64,000 nt of DNA, taken from NCBI GenBank assembly GCA_016720705.1, contig JADKKB010000007.1:1488001-1552000 (forward strand), read 5' to 3'. The DNA is from Chloracidobacterium sp. Lineage in GTDB: Bacteria > Acidobacteriota > Blastocatellia > Pyrinomonadales > Pyrinomonadaceae. Shown here piece by piece: positions 53,076 to 63,471 of this stretch. Below the pieces are notes generated by a model. It saw only the letters and a list, made by a program, of their open reading frames with translations. It did no database searches and had not been told where the DNA came from. The stretch's first letter is position 1, and each line of letters starts with the position of its first letter. A program made the translations under genes and the position numbers.

Positions 53076-54539
53076 ATGACAATTAGTATTAAAAATGTGA
53101 AAGTGATGGCAATCGCATCATTTTCCGCAATGATGATCTTGGCTTTTTCGTTTGGAGATTCGGCGGTGACGGTAGGTCACGCTGAAATACCGGGAGCACC
53201 GTCAAGACGAACCGGGGCTCCGGGTGAGTCGACCTGCACTTCGTGCCACAACGCAAACACCCCGACGGGACAGGCAAATATCATTGCTCCGGCGACGTAT
53301 GTACCGGGACAGACTTACACAATCCAGATTCAAAACACCACGACCGATCTTTCGAGGACGTCTTGGGGATTTGAGATGACCACACTGACGGCGTCAAACA
53401 CCGCAGCCGGCACGTACACCCATACGACCGCATTCACGCAAACCAAGACCGGAACTGTATCCGGCGGTGTCCGAAATTACGCCACACATACAACTTCCGG
53501 TGTGTTTGCCGGACAGTCAGGTGGATCAACCTGGACATTTAACTGGACGGCGCCGGCAACCGATGTCGGACCCGTAACTCACTACGTTGCGATCCTGCAC
53601 GGTGACAATGGACAAGATGACACTGGTGATCAAACATACATCAAAACGCAGGTCGTTACACCGGCAGTTGCGGTTGTGATCCATCACGGATTCACCGATT
53701 TTGATGCTGATGGAAAGGCCGATCCGAGCATATTCCGCGGATCAAACGGCTTTTGGTATATCAATCGAAGCACTGCTGGATTTACGGCGACCCAATGGGG
53801 TCTCGCAACCGACAAGCTGGCACCTGCCGATTATGACGGTGATGATAAGTCCGATGTGGCCATATGGCGCGAAGATGTGGCGAGCGTTGCCGGATTTTAT
53901 ATCCTTCAAAGTTCTAACAACACAATGCGGATCGAGCGGTTCGGACAAACGGGCGACGATCCGACAATAGTCGGTGACTGGGATGGTGACGGTAAGGCCG
54001 ATCCGGCCGTGCACCGCGGTCCCGGCGGTGGCCCGCAAGCGTATATTTATTTCCGTGGTTCGCTCAATAACCCGAGCGGCAATGTCACCTTCGTTCCATG
54101 GGGAGCCAGCGGCGACAAAGCAATGCGGGGTGATTTTGACGGCGACGGCAAAATGGATCCAGCTGTATTCAGGCCGTCAAATGGCGTCTGGTATATTTCT
54201 CAAAGTTCGAACGGAGCGATCCGCTACGAAAACTGGGGCAACGTATCAGATAAATTCGTTCCGGCTGACTACGACGGCGATGCAAAGACCGATCTGGCAG
54301 TTTTCCGAAACGGTATCTGGTATATTAAGCAAAGCTCCAATTCGCAGGCTGTGTACATTAGCTTCGGACTCGGAACCGATGTACCTGTACCGGCCGATTA
54401 CGATGGAGATGGTAAAACCGATGCTGCGATTTATCGAAACGGCATTTGGTATGAGCGTTTAAGCAGCTCAGGAAGTCTGAGCGTAGTAAACTTTGGCCTC
54501 AGCACAGATGTCGCTGTCGCCGGAGCATTCGTTAAATAG
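53076..54539 (+). CDS. Exported monoheme protein with anchor-V-type domain and FG-GAP/VCBS repeats
   Basis: A 487-residue protein with a signal peptide (residues ~8-30), then APGESTCTSCHN with one haem motif, and a beta-sandwich domain resembling Reeler/choice-of-anchor V proteins (TYVPGQTYTIQIQ, SWGFEMTTL). From residue ~205 to the end there are about six repeats with DxDxDGKxDPAV calcium-type loops, forming an FG-GAP/VCBS beta-propeller. It is probably on the cell surface or in the periplasm. It lies between resB and ccsA, so it may be a client of the machinery. Function unknown. Confidence 0.78.
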   Translation: MTISIKNVKVMAIASFSAMMILAFSFGDSAVTVGHAEIPGAPSRRTGAPGESTCTSCHNANTPTGQANIIAPATYVPGQTYTIQIQNTTTDLSRTSWGFEMTTLTASNTAAGTYTHTTAFTQTKTGTVSGGVRNYATHTTSGVFAGQSGGSTWTFNWTAPATDVGPVTHYVAILHGDNGQDDTGDQTYIKTQVVTPAVAVVIHHGFTDFDADGKADPSIFRGSNGFWYINRSTAGFTATQWGLATDKLAPADYDGDDKSDVAIWREDVASVAGFYILQSSNNTMRIERFGQTGDDPTIVGDWDGDGKADPAVHRGPGGGPQAYIYFRGSLNNPSGNVTFVPWGASGDKAMRGDFDGDGKMDPAVFRPSNGVWYISQSSNGAIRYENWGNVSDKFVPADYDGDAKTDLAVFRNGIWYIKQSSNSQAVYISFGLGTDVPVPADYDGDGKTDAAIYRNGIWYERLSSSGSLSVVNFGLSTDVAVAGAFVK

Positions 54540-54555
54540 TTGATACAACCTTTAC

Positions 54556-54593
54556 CCGGGCCGCAGACCCTCAAATCGGCGCAAGCGGCCCGG
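54556..54593 (+). terminator. Possible hairpin between propeller protein and ccsA
   Basis: Perfect 9-bp G/C-only arms CCGGGCCGC (54556-54564) and GCGGCCCGG (54585-54593) with a 20-base loop. No long T run follows, so it may attenuate rather than stop transcription. Confidence 0.5.
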
Positions 54594-54616
54594 ACTTTCA
54601 AAAGAGAGGGGATCAT

Positions 54617-56239
54617 ATGAATCAAGAAGTATTGAATAAACCGATAGTAATGCCCGCCGCTGACGATGACGGGTCAAACATAACCTCAACCTGGCAATCA
54701 TACATTCCGGCGTTTTTAGCCATCTTTGGCTCACTCGCCCTGGTACTAATAAGGATCAACGTCGGTGGCGAACGGTTTATTTCTGACGGTGCGCTGATGA
54801 TGCTGGCTCTGGCGTCCTACCTTATAGCGGCCGTCTTTCATTTGACCAATCTCTACGCACCGTTCAGGTTTGCGGAAAAGCTCGGCCTATTTGCCGCGAC
54901 GCTCGGCGTCTTTTTCAACTTGTCGAGTTGGCTGGTCAGGTGGGTTGCGGCATACGATCGTGAGTTAGCTATCTTTAACACGCAGGGATCCAATCCGGCA
55001 GATATGCCTTGGGTCTTTCGCTATGTCCCGTTTGCTAACCTTTACGACCTTAGTCTGGCATTTGCCTTCGGTGCCGGAATTACGACGCTGATCGTGATGC
55101 GTCGTAAACAATTTCAGATCGTTGCCGCACTTTCGCTGCCGCTCGCAGCAATTATTCTGGTGCTTGCCCGATTTATCGGAAGCGAGATCATCGACCTGCC
55201 GCCCGTTCTGGATTCCTACTGGCGCCCGATCCACGTCGGAATCGCATCATTAAGCTATGGCATCGCCCTAGTGTGCTTTGCTGTTGCTGTACTCTATCTC
55301 TTAAAAGATGGTTTGAAGGTCGAGAAAATGGCGATCTGGACCAGCATCTTCGCTCTCGGAGTCTTTTTTACTATCAGTAAGTTCAGCGTATTTGCGCCGG
55401 CGACATTCGGCACATATACTGCATCGACCTTTGTCGGCACATCAAGGATGTCGCTTGGATTACGGGCTGATATACCGTATGTTGGCTGGCTGATCGTTGC
55501 TGCATCGGCACTGCTTGTGGCGGCGTCAATTGGGTACGCACTTTACACGTCCAAGAACGATCTGAACGCCAGATCGTGGGCCAACCGCTTTCTCTACGCC
55601 GCTCTTGCGGTGCAAGGGGCGGGCGTGGCAATGCTCGTCTATCAGTTAAAGAATCTGCAGAATGTCGTTGCTGCGATCAGTCCGAGTCAATACCCGAAGT
55701 TTGCGGTATGGATGCTGCAACAGCAAGATATGCCGCAGGCTCAGATAAATATGATGGGCCAGCAGCAGCTTTACGATATCTCCAACAAATGGGTCATCGA
55801 AAATGGTGCAAATCTGCACCTCAGCTTAAATGCCAATCCGGTGGAGTTAGCTGCATTGATCACAGCATTTACAGGAACATTCTTTATAGTAATGTTCGGC
55901 ATCAATACCGAAAAGATCCGCTCATTGTTACCGGCAACCGAGAAACTCGACGGACTGATGTATAAGCTCGCTGGTGTGACCTTTGCCGGTCTGGCTCTTC
56001 TTTTGATCACCGGTGCCGTCTGGGCAAATGAGTCTTGGGGTAGATATTGGGGATGGGACGCCAAAGAGGTCGGTGCTCTGGTCGCTTGGCTCACATACGC
56101 AGGATTTTTGCACTCCAGGATCGCATACGGCTGGCGCGGGCGGCGTTCGGCGTACTTTGCCGTAGTCGCGTTTCTTTTTGTGATCTTTACATATTTGGGC
56201 GTCAGCTATTTGCTGCCGGGACTACATTCGTACGCGTAG
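54617..56239 (+). CDS. ccsA: Cytochrome c biogenesis protein CcsA/ResC
   Basis: The 540-residue polytopic protein has about twelve to fourteen membrane helices and the CcsA-type haem-handling block WGRYWGWDAKEVGALVAWLTYAGFLHSR, a WWD-domain variant, near residue 475. It forms the haem-export/lyase complex with ResB. A long N-terminal part brings it above the usual ~300-400 residues, so extra helices are present. AGAGAGGGG precedes the ATG. The TPR gene follows after 6 bp. Confidence 0.87.
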   Translation: MNQEVLNKPIVMPAADDDGSNITSTWQSYIPAFLAIFGSLALVLIRINVGGERFISDGALMMLALASYLIAAVFHLTNLYAPFRFAEKLGLFAATLGVFFNLSSWLVRWVAAYDRELAIFNTQGSNPADMPWVFRYVPFANLYDLSLAFAFGAGITTLIVMRRKQFQIVAALSLPLAAIILVLARFIGSEIIDLPPVLDSYWRPIHVGIASLSYGIALVCFAVAVLYLLKDGLKVEKMAIWTSIFALGVFFTISKFSVFAPATFGTYTASTFVGTSRMSLGLRADIPYVGWLIVAASALLVAASIGYALYTSKNDLNARSWANRFLYAALAVQGAGVAMLVYQLKNLQNVVAAISPSQYPKFAVWMLQQQDMPQAQINMMGQQQLYDISNKWVIENGANLHLSLNANPVELAALITAFTGTFFIVMFGINTEKIRSLLPATEKLDGLMYKLAGVTFAGLALLLITGAVWANESWGRYWGWDAKEVGALVAWLTYAGFLHSRIAYGWRGRRSAYFAVVAFLFVIFTYLGVSYLLPGLHSYA

Positions 56240-56245
56240 GTTTTT

Positions 56246-56959
56246 ATGAACAAGGAAAATATTTTATTTGGAGTGGTCGGCCTGTTGGCTGGTCTGATAA
56301 TTGGCTTTATGTTTGCCAATTCTGTTAATCAAGGCGGAGTTGTGGGAACAGGCCAAACGGCCAAGCTCAATTCGAATATGCCGGCTGATCATCCCGCGGT
56401 CCCGCCGGGAACCACGATGCCGGGCGGAGCACCGGGGGCAATGGGTCCGGAGGTTCAGGCAGCGATCGAAAAAGCAAAGTCGGCACCTGAGGATTTTGAT
56501 GCTCAGGTTAAGGCAGCTGAGGTCTATTACCAGATCGAACGATTCGACGATGCGATCACGTATCTAAAGGCCGCTAACAAGTTAAAGCCCGACGATCGAG
56601 AAGTCGTCGTCCACCTCGGCAATGCAAATTTTGACGGAGGGCATTACGAAGAAGCAGAAAAATGGTACACAGCTGCCTTGGCCAAAAAGGCAGATGACGT
56701 AAATGTCCGCACCGACATGGGGCTCACGTATGTCTTCCGCGACCCGCCCAATTATGATCGGGCGATCCAGGAATTCAACCAGTCGCTCCAACTCGATCCA
56801 AACCATATTCAGACACTTCAAAATCTGACCGTGGCATTTACGAAAAAGGGCGATGCGGCGAAGGCGGCGGCGACACTTGCAAAACTCGAGGGTGTAGATC
56901 CGAAGAATAGTGCCATCGCAAAACTTAAGGACGACATCTCAAAGATGGGCACAAAGTAA
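56246..56959 (+). CDS. Membrane-anchored tetratricopeptide repeat protein
   Basis: A 237-residue protein with one N-terminal membrane helix (residues ~6-26), a Pro/Gly/Met-rich linker and four to five TPR units in residues ~70-230 (for example EVYYQIERFDDAITYLKAANKL and GNANFDGGHYEEAEKWYTAAL). Its place right after ccsA suggests a role like CcmH/NrfG-type TPR proteins, which hold apocytochromes for haem attachment. That role is inferred from context. A terminator follows. Confidence 0.82.
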   Translation: MNKENILFGVVGLLAGLIIGFMFANSVNQGGVVGTGQTAKLNSNMPADHPAVPPGTTMPGGAPGAMGPEVQAAIEKAKSAPEDFDAQVKAAEVYYQIERFDDAITYLKAANKLKPDDREVVVHLGNANFDGGHYEEAEKWYTAALAKKADDVNVRTDMGLTYVFRDPPNYDRAIQEFNQSLQLDPNHIQTLQNLTVAFTKKGDAAKAAATLAKLEGVDPKNSAIAKLKDDISKMGTK

Positions 56960-56983
56960 CAACTGTCCGACCAGAAACCTGAT

Positions 56984-57015
56984 AGAGGCTGTCTGAAAAG
57001 ATGGCCTCTTTTTTT
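56984..57015 (+). terminator. Rho-independent terminator of the maturation operon
   Basis: AGAGGC (56984-56989) pairs with GCCTCT (57004-57009), with a further TCT/AGA pairing inside, followed by T6. Confidence 0.8.
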
Positions 57016-57040
57016 GCGCAACATCCTGTAACAATTAATG

Positions 57041-57066
57041 GGCCGGCAACGATTACGTTGCCGGCC
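57041..57066. terminator. Hairpin between convergent genes
   Basis: Perfect 11-bp stem (57041-57051 and 57056-57066) with loop ATTA, between the TPR gene (+) and the UspA gene (-). The T run is weak (TTTT) on the plus strand. Confidence 0.6.
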
Positions 57067-57092
57067 GATTTTGCCAGGAGAAGTAAGTGACA

Positions 57093-58031
57093 TTATCCCT
57101 TCGATTTTCTAACTACTTCAACGGAGCAAGTTGCCCTCGCTGCCACTGCGGCAGAGGTGCTTCCGAGCAGAAATCGCTCAATGCGACTGCCGTAAGCATT
57201 GGCGCCGACGAAGATACAGTCGGCGTGCCAATTCTCTGCCTCGTAGGCGAGAATTCTCTTTGGATCGCCTTCAACGATCCGGGTCGTGACCTTAAGGCCG
57301 GCCTTTGTAATTGCCCTTGCCGTCTTTTCAGCCATTGTAGCGACCCATTCATATTCACTTCGTAATTCATTTTCGGCCCAATCTGCAACCGGGGGAATAA
57401 ATCTCCCGATAGCCGTCGGGACGATCGAATCGGTGGCGGCCACCAGATGAAGTTCCGTTCCCTCTGGCCAGTTGCGGTCGAGTACGGCCTTAACGGCGGC
57501 ATTGGCACCGGCCGAACCGTCAAACCCGACAATGAGTCTCGCCGGTGCGGGATCGACCTCGATCCTGCCGCGGGCCACCCGAACCGAACAATTTGCCTCG
57601 GTCAAGATCTTCTGCGAAATGCTTCCGAGGACGATCCGGCCGATGGTCGATTGGCCTTGTGAGCCAACTACGATCAGATCAGGCTTAAATTCGTCCGCGA
57701 TAGTGAGCATTTCCCACGCCGGCGAGCCGTAGGTCGCCTTGGCCGAGGTTTTCCATCCGGGCAAGAGCACCCGCAGGCGATCATCAGCGTGCTTCGCCAT
57801 CATTTCTGCCGAGGTCAACCATCGTTCACCACGTTCGCGGTGTCTCTTGACTATCTCATTTATGAATTCGGCCGAAGTTCCGTTACCGTTTTCCACCTCA
57901 GGTGGTGGCAACCACACTTCCGCTACGGTGACGACCAAAGCCTCACCCGTCTCCGGTAGACCCGCGCGCTCGAGGTCATCAAGGGCGGCCTCAGAACTTC
58001 GCGAACCGTCGTATGCAATGAGTATTTTCAT
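57093..58031 (-). CDS. Tandem universal stress protein (two Usp domains)
   Basis: The 312-residue protein has two Usp domains, starting MKILIAYDGS and ARLIVGFDGS. Each ends with the ATP-type motif G-x2-G-x9-G-S: VVGSQGQSTIGRIVLGSIS and VGANAYGSRIERFLLGSTS. Such tandem Usp proteins respond to starvation or low oxygen. ATG 58031 was chosen, since the residues before it are not Usp-like. A perfect -24/-12 promoter lies 40 bp upstream on the minus strand, which places it in the σ54 set. Confidence 0.9.
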   Translation of the reverse strand: MKILIAYDGSRSSEAALDDLERAGLPETGEALVVTVAEVWLPPPEVENGNGTSAEFINEIVKRHRERGERWLTSAEMMAKHADDRLRVLLPGWKTSAKATYGSPAWEMLTIADEFKPDLIVVGSQGQSTIGRIVLGSISQKILTEANCSVRVARGRIEVDPAPARLIVGFDGSAGANAAVKAVLDRNWPEGTELHLVAATDSIVPTAIGRFIPPVADWAENELRSEYEWVATMAEKTARAITKAGLKVTTRIVEGDPKRILAYEAENWHADCIFVGANAYGSRIERFLLGSTSAAVAARATCSVEVVRKSKG

Positions 58032-58070
58032 AGAATGCTCGTCACGCTGTGATCCAGACACTAAAATAAG

Positions 58071-58087
58071 AGCAACGCTCGTGCCAA
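58071..58087 (-). promoter_or_regulatory. σ54 (-24/-12) promoter of tandem usp gene
   Basis: Minus strand TTGGCACG-AGCG-TTGCT, full match to the σ54 consensus, 40 bp before the start at 58031. Confidence 0.85.
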
Positions 58088-58148
58088 GTCCAAAATCGAC
58101 CGATTTCAGACCGAAATAGCGACGAACTTGAGAAATAATTCATTTTGG

Positions 58149-58164
58149 TGTGTATTTTTTCGCA
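58149..58164. promoter_or_regulatory. Proposed activator site (UAS)
   Basis: TGTGT-ATTTTT-TCGCA, 61 bp upstream of the σ54 promoter at 58071-58087 and also before the response-regulator gene. Confidence 0.52.
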
Positions 58165-58173
58165 CTAAAGGGA

Positions 58174-58202
58174 TTAAGATTTCTCACCCTATCGCCTATA
58201 AT
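58174..58202 (+). promoter_or_regulatory. σ70 promoter of response-regulator/kinase operon
   Basis: TTAAGA (58174-58179), 17-base spacer, perfect TATAAT (58197-58202), 20 bases before the start at 58223. The regulator thus seems to be made without σ54. Confidence 0.68.
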
Positions 58203-58222
58203 GAATCCTGGTTATCAATAAA

Positions 58223-59617
58223 ATGTCAGACATTAACGGCAAAATACTAGTAGTCGATGACGATCGATTCATCCGGATGGCATTGGGTGAAGCACTTCGC
58301 TCGTGGAATTACGAGGTCATCGAGGCTGATACGGTGGAGTCCGCAAAGCGGATCTTTGCGGAATTGGAACCGCCCATAGCACTGCTGGATATTGATCTGC
58401 CGGACGGTTCGGGGATTGATATTCTTAACAGTATCAAGGAATCAAACCCTGAAACCATCGCTGTGATGATCACGGGCAATGTCGATGTCGGCAACTCGAT
58501 CGCCGCACTTCGCGGCGGTGCTCACGATTTTATAGGAAAGCCGGTCAGGCTAGAGGAACTGCGGATCACACTTAGGAACGCGGTCGAGATCCGCGAACTC
58601 CGCCGCGAGGTAAAGCACGTCAGGCAGGAGCGCTCACGGAGCTTTAGTTTTAACGAGATAATCGGAGAGTCCGACGCGCTCCATCGTGCTCTTGAGCTCG
58701 CTAAACGCGTGGCGGTCTCAGACGTTTCTTCTATCTTGCTTAATGGCGAGACCGGGACAGGTAAGGATCTGTTTGCCAAAGCGATCCATTATGCGTCAGA
58801 ACGGGCGGAGGCTCCATACCTCGCGATCAACTGCGCCGCACTGCCGGCGACTCTGATCGAGTCTGAGTTGTTCGGTTACGAAAAAGGTGCGTTCACCGAC
58901 GCAAAACAGCGAAAGGAAGGCCTCTTTGAACAAGCCCACGGCGGCACGATCTTTCTAGATGAGATCGGTGAGATGGAATTGTCATTGCAGGCAAAATTAT
59001 TGAGGGTACTGGAAGAGGGAACATTTCGCCGTGTGGGTGGGCTAAAGGACATTAGCCTGAACGCACGAATAGTTGCCGCCTCTAACCGTGATATCAAGAA
59101 AGAAAGCGAGGAGGGGAACTTCCGGCTCGATCTATATTTCCGGCTATCGGTCATCCAGGTCGACATCCCACCGCTGCGTGATCGTGGCGACGACGTTCTC
59201 TTATTGGCAAAGCACTACATTGATCGTGTCAATATTAAACGTCGCGGAAAACCTTTGACCGGACTTTCGCCGGAGGTTACCGCGATCTTTCGTAATTATC
59301 GCTGGAGCGGAAACGTAAGAGAATTGCGAAATGTGATAGAGCGATCGTCGATACTAGAGGACGGCGAGGTAGTCACTGTTACTCATCTTCCGGCTGATAT
59401 GATCTCTAATTCGATCGAAGAAGCCCGCGGGTCTGCCGTTGTGATTCTGCCGGCTAATGGCATATCACTTGAAACTGTTGAGTTTGAACTCGCACGTCAG
59501 GCGATCGAGAGAACCGGCGGCAATCTGACCAGAGCGGCGAAGCTACTGGATATTTCCCGTGATCAACTCCGCTACAAACTACGTAAAGCCGGAATTGAAA
59601 ATATTACCGAGGAATAA
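58223..59617 (+). CDS. σ54-dependent response regulator (NtrC family)
   Basis: The 464-residue protein has a receiver domain (VVDDDRFIR, phospho-Asp56 in LLDIDLPDGSG), an AAA+ domain with Walker A NGETGTGKD, the σ54-contact loop GAFTDA (a natural variant of GAFTGA), Walker B IFLDEIGEM, and a C-terminal Fis-type HTH (GGNLTRAAKLLDISRDQLRYKL). It would activate σ54 promoters when phosphorylated, probably by the hybrid kinase 14 bp downstream. The ten -24/-12 promoters around it are its likely targets. Confidence 0.92.
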   Translation: MSDINGKILVVDDDRFIRMALGEALRSWNYEVIEADTVESAKRIFAELEPPIALLDIDLPDGSGIDILNSIKESNPETIAVMITGNVDVGNSIAALRGGAHDFIGKPVRLEELRITLRNAVEIRELRREVKHVRQERSRSFSFNEIIGESDALHRALELAKRVAVSDVSSILLNGETGTGKDLFAKAIHYASERAEAPYLAINCAALPATLIESELFGYEKGAFTDAKQRKEGLFEQAHGGTIFLDEIGEMELSLQAKLLRVLEEGTFRRVGGLKDISLNARIVAASNRDIKKESEEGNFRLDLYFRLSVIQVDIPPLRDRGDDVLLLAKHYIDRVNIKRRGKPLTGLSPEVTAIFRNYRWSGNVRELRNVIERSSILEDGEVVTVTHLPADMISNSIEEARGSAVVILPANGISLETVEFELARQAIERTGGNLTRAAKLLDISRDQLRYKLRKAGIENITEE

Positions 59618-59631
59618 TCGGGATCTAGCAC

Positions 59632-61554
<1,923 letters not shown>

Positions 61555-61569
61555 GAGCTTAAGAAAAGC

Positions 61570-62025
61570 CTATTTATGAGCCGTTCTTACGACCAGCACT
61601 GAACACGGTGCGTGATGGACGACGCCGTCGGAGACGGAGCCCAACATACGGCCCCAGAAACCACGGCCGTGAGATCCAACAACGATCAGGTCACACTTAA
61701 ACTTTTTGGCGTATTCAACGATCTCGCGGTCCGGCGAGCCGCGGAGCACCTCAGTTGAAAGATCAAGAGCCTTTCCGGGAAACCTGGCTACGATCTCATC
61801 TGCTGCCTCTTGAATAAACCGCGTAGCCTGTTCTTTCACAGCTTCCTCGATCTTTTGATAATATTCAGCAGAAAGTGCAAATGGCTCTGCCGTGATCGGA
61901 AACGCGTCTTCGTATGCTGATACGACAATTATTTCCGTATTTTCAGGCTCCGCAATGAAATTGCAAGCCTCCGCAACAGCAACCTTGCTGTATTCCGAAC
62001 CATCGGTTGCGATCAATATCTTCAT
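61570..62025 (-). CDS. Universal stress protein, single domain
   Basis: A 151-residue UspA-type protein: MKILIATDGSEYSKVAVAEA at the start and the ATP-binding motif VVGSHGRGFWGRMLGSVSDGV near the end, then HAPCSVLVVR. Length is normal. GAGGAGG precedes the ATG. A -24/-12 promoter lies about 50 bp upstream and shares an upstream repeat with the divergent flavin-type gene. It is convergent with the kinase gene, separated by 15 bp. Confidence 0.92.
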   Translation of the reverse strand: MKILIATDGSEYSKVAVAEACNFIAEPENTEIIVVSAYEDAFPITAEPFALSAEYYQKIEEAVKEQATRFIQEAADEIVARFPGKALDLSTEVLRGSPDREIVEYAKKFKCDLIVVGSHGRGFWGRMLGSVSDGVVHHAPCSVLVVRTAHK

Positions 62026-62069
62026 ATTTTTGGCCTCCTCAGAAAAGAATCCGGTCCATTATGGAATCG

Positions 62070-62085
62070 TGCAATTGGCGTTCCG
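62070..62085 (-). promoter_or_regulatory. σ54 (-24/-12) promoter of usp gene
   Basis: Minus strand CGGAACG-CCAA-TTGCA: GG and GC correctly spaced, two mismatches outside them. About 45 bp before the start at 62025. Confidence 0.55.
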
Positions 62086-62171
62086 TTCGGTCGCCAATTT
62101 CGCGATCATCGCCAAACGCAGGCAATAGATCAGGATCTAGGGCAATTCCTCTGCGAGATATTCATCCTGAT

Positions 62172-62187
62172 CGTGAAATAACCCGCA
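62172..62187. promoter_or_regulatory. Proposed shared activator site (UAS)
   Basis: CGTGA-AATAAC-CCGCA, between the divergent σ54 promoters: 86 bp from the usp promoter and 50 bp from the flavin-type gene promoter. Confidence 0.5.
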
Positions 62188-62237
62188 CCAAACTCGATAT
62201 TTCCACATATTCAGGATAAATAGAAGTTCGAAATAAC

Positions 62238-62253
62238 GGGCACGCACTTTGCT
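62238..62253 (+). promoter_or_regulatory. σ54 (-24/-12) promoter of split-barrel gene
   Basis: GGGCACG-CACT-TTGCT, one mismatch to the σ54 consensus; start codon 32 bases downstream with AAGGAG between. Confidence 0.72.
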
Positions 62254-62285
62254 GTTATATTAGTTAGTTAAGGAGTATTGATCAT

Positions 62286-62774
62286 ATGTTGGAAGTCGAA
62301 GAACTATCGAGGCCGCAGATAGTTGAGTTGCTTGATCGAATCGATTACGGCCATTTGGCTTGTTCGCTAAACGATCTACCCTATGTGATTCCGGTACATT
62401 TCGTACACGACAACGGTGAAATTTTCGTATATACCACCGAAGGAAAAAAATCGCGTATCCTTAGCGTAAATCCTCGGGTATGCCTTCAATTCGAGGAAGT
62501 TATCGACAATCAAAATTGGGTAAGTGTAATCGTAGACGGTGAAGCAGCCCGAGTGACCGATCATGTAGAACGCGAACGGATACTCGCACTCATTGCCGAG
62601 ATAAACCCTACGTTAACACCGGCAGTCAGCATTCACTGGATGGATAACTGGATCCGCGAAAATATCGAGGTGATCTATCGGATCGTTCCCCTAGAGATGA
62701 ACGGCCGCCGGGCAGTCAGAACTGACGACAAAACAGAATACTTCGTTTCGAAACCGAAAAATACTATCCAATAG
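62286..62774 (+). CDS. Pyridoxamine 5'-phosphate oxidase-like flavin-binding protein
   Basis: A 162-residue split-barrel protein of the PNPOx-like group: IDYGHLACSLNDLPYVIPVHFVHDNGEIFVYTTEGKKSRIL is the usual flavin-binding start, with VNPRVCLQFEE and WVSVIVDGEAARV. It probably binds FMN or F420, and the substrate is unknown. In other bacteria, relatives are induced together with universal stress proteins under low oxygen. AAGGAG lies before the ATG, and a σ54 promoter is 32 bases upstream. Confidence 0.83.
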   Translation: MLEVEELSRPQIVELLDRIDYGHLACSLNDLPYVIPVHFVHDNGEIFVYTTEGKKSRILSVNPRVCLQFEEVIDNQNWVSVIVDGEAARVTDHVERERILALIAEINPTLTPAVSIHWMDNWIRENIEVIYRIVPLEMNGRRAVRTDDKTEYFVSKPKNTIQ

Positions 62775-62779
62775 CAACT

Positions 62780-62804
62780 CGAGCCCGCAATATCTGCGGG
62801 CTCG
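62780..62804. terminator. Hairpin between convergent genes
   Basis: Perfect 10-bp stem (arms 62780-62789 and 62795-62804, loop ATATC). An outer repeat, AGCAACTCGA (62773-62782) and TCGAGTTGCT (62822-62831), can pair instead, and covers both stop regions. Bidirectional termination is likely. Confidence 0.7.
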
Positions 62805-62829
62805 TAAACTATTGGTCTTATTCGAGTTG

Positions 62830-63210
62830 CTAACCAAGTGTCAGCAACTCGCTTTTTACATATTCAACCAGAAACGGCATTGGATGTAGAAAATTAACAA
62901 GTGTCTTCGTTCCGGAGACATCTTCGATATCAAGTGTTCCGCCGGGGCCGTTGGCTTCAAACGCAACCGTCCTGGGACTGTAAATATTATGTGTCTGGTG
63001 ACTCTTCCAACCAGCACCGACATTCAGTTCCATTACGTCGTGACCGTGTTTGTTATCGTAAGTTAGCCCGTTAAATGGTAGTCCCTCAGAAAGCATTTGG
63101 GCGCCGAACCTTTGATCTAGTATCTGAACCGATACCTCCCAGTCTAAAAAATCCTGACTAATCCGGTGGAAAAATTCCTCCCAGTCGGCTTGTTGAATTT
63201 TCTCCGTCAT
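62830..63210 (-). CDS. DUF5335-like protein
   Basis: A 126-residue soluble protein: DWEEFFHRISQDFLDWEVSVQIL, LPFNGLTYDNKHGHDVMELNV, HQTHNIYSPRTVAFEA and LDIEDVSGTKTLVNFLHP fit the pattern of DUF5335, which has no known function. AGGAGG lies before the ATG. A -24/-12 promoter is 60 bp upstream on the minus strand. Its σ54 control and neighbours suggest a stress role. It converges on the flavin-type gene. Confidence 0.72.
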   Translation of the reverse strand: MTEKIQQADWEEFFHRISQDFLDWEVSVQILDQRFGAQMLSEGLPFNGLTYDNKHGHDVMELNVGAGWKSHQTHNIYSPRTVAFEANGPGGTLDIEDVSGTKTLVNFLHPMPFLVEYVKSELLTLG

Positions 63211-63269
63211 AACATCACCTCCTAACTTGCCCGGTCATTTGAATCCTCAGATGGTTCGCCTATTTTCTA

Positions 63270-63285
63270 AGCAAAAGTTGTACCA
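63270..63285 (-). promoter_or_regulatory. σ54 (-24/-12) promoter of DUF5335-like gene
   Basis: Minus strand TGGTACA-ACTT-TTGCT fits the σ54 consensus; 60 bp before the start at 63210. Confidence 0.68.
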
Positions 63286-63367
63286 GATATCCGCACATCA
63301 AATTTGGGCATCTGGAGTATATGACCAGACTCAATTCGTGAAAAATCACACGCAAAACGAATTACAT

Positions 63368-63383
63368 CGTGAATTTTCTCGCG
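63368..63383. promoter_or_regulatory. Proposed shared activator site (UAS)
   Basis: CGTGA-ATTTTC-TCGCG, 82 bp from the minus-strand σ54 promoter at 63270 and 60 bp from the plus-strand one at 63444. A shorter repeat, CGTGA-AAAA-TCACA (63337-63350), lies three helix turns away. Confidence 0.52.
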
Positions 63384-63443
63384 GTCACTGCCGGGCAGCA
63401 TCAGACCGCCCTGAGATTTAGAGTCAAAATGATGTCTGACTTT

Positions 63444-63459
63444 TGGCACGGCATTTGCC
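63444..63459 (+). promoter_or_regulatory. σ54 (-24/-12) promoter without an adjacent gene
   Basis: TGGCACG-GCAT-TTGCC, one mismatch at the last position. No gene starts within 300 bp; it may drive a small RNA or be a second promoter for the gene at 63779. Confidence 0.65.
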
Positions 63460-63471
63460 ATGTCTTTTAGT

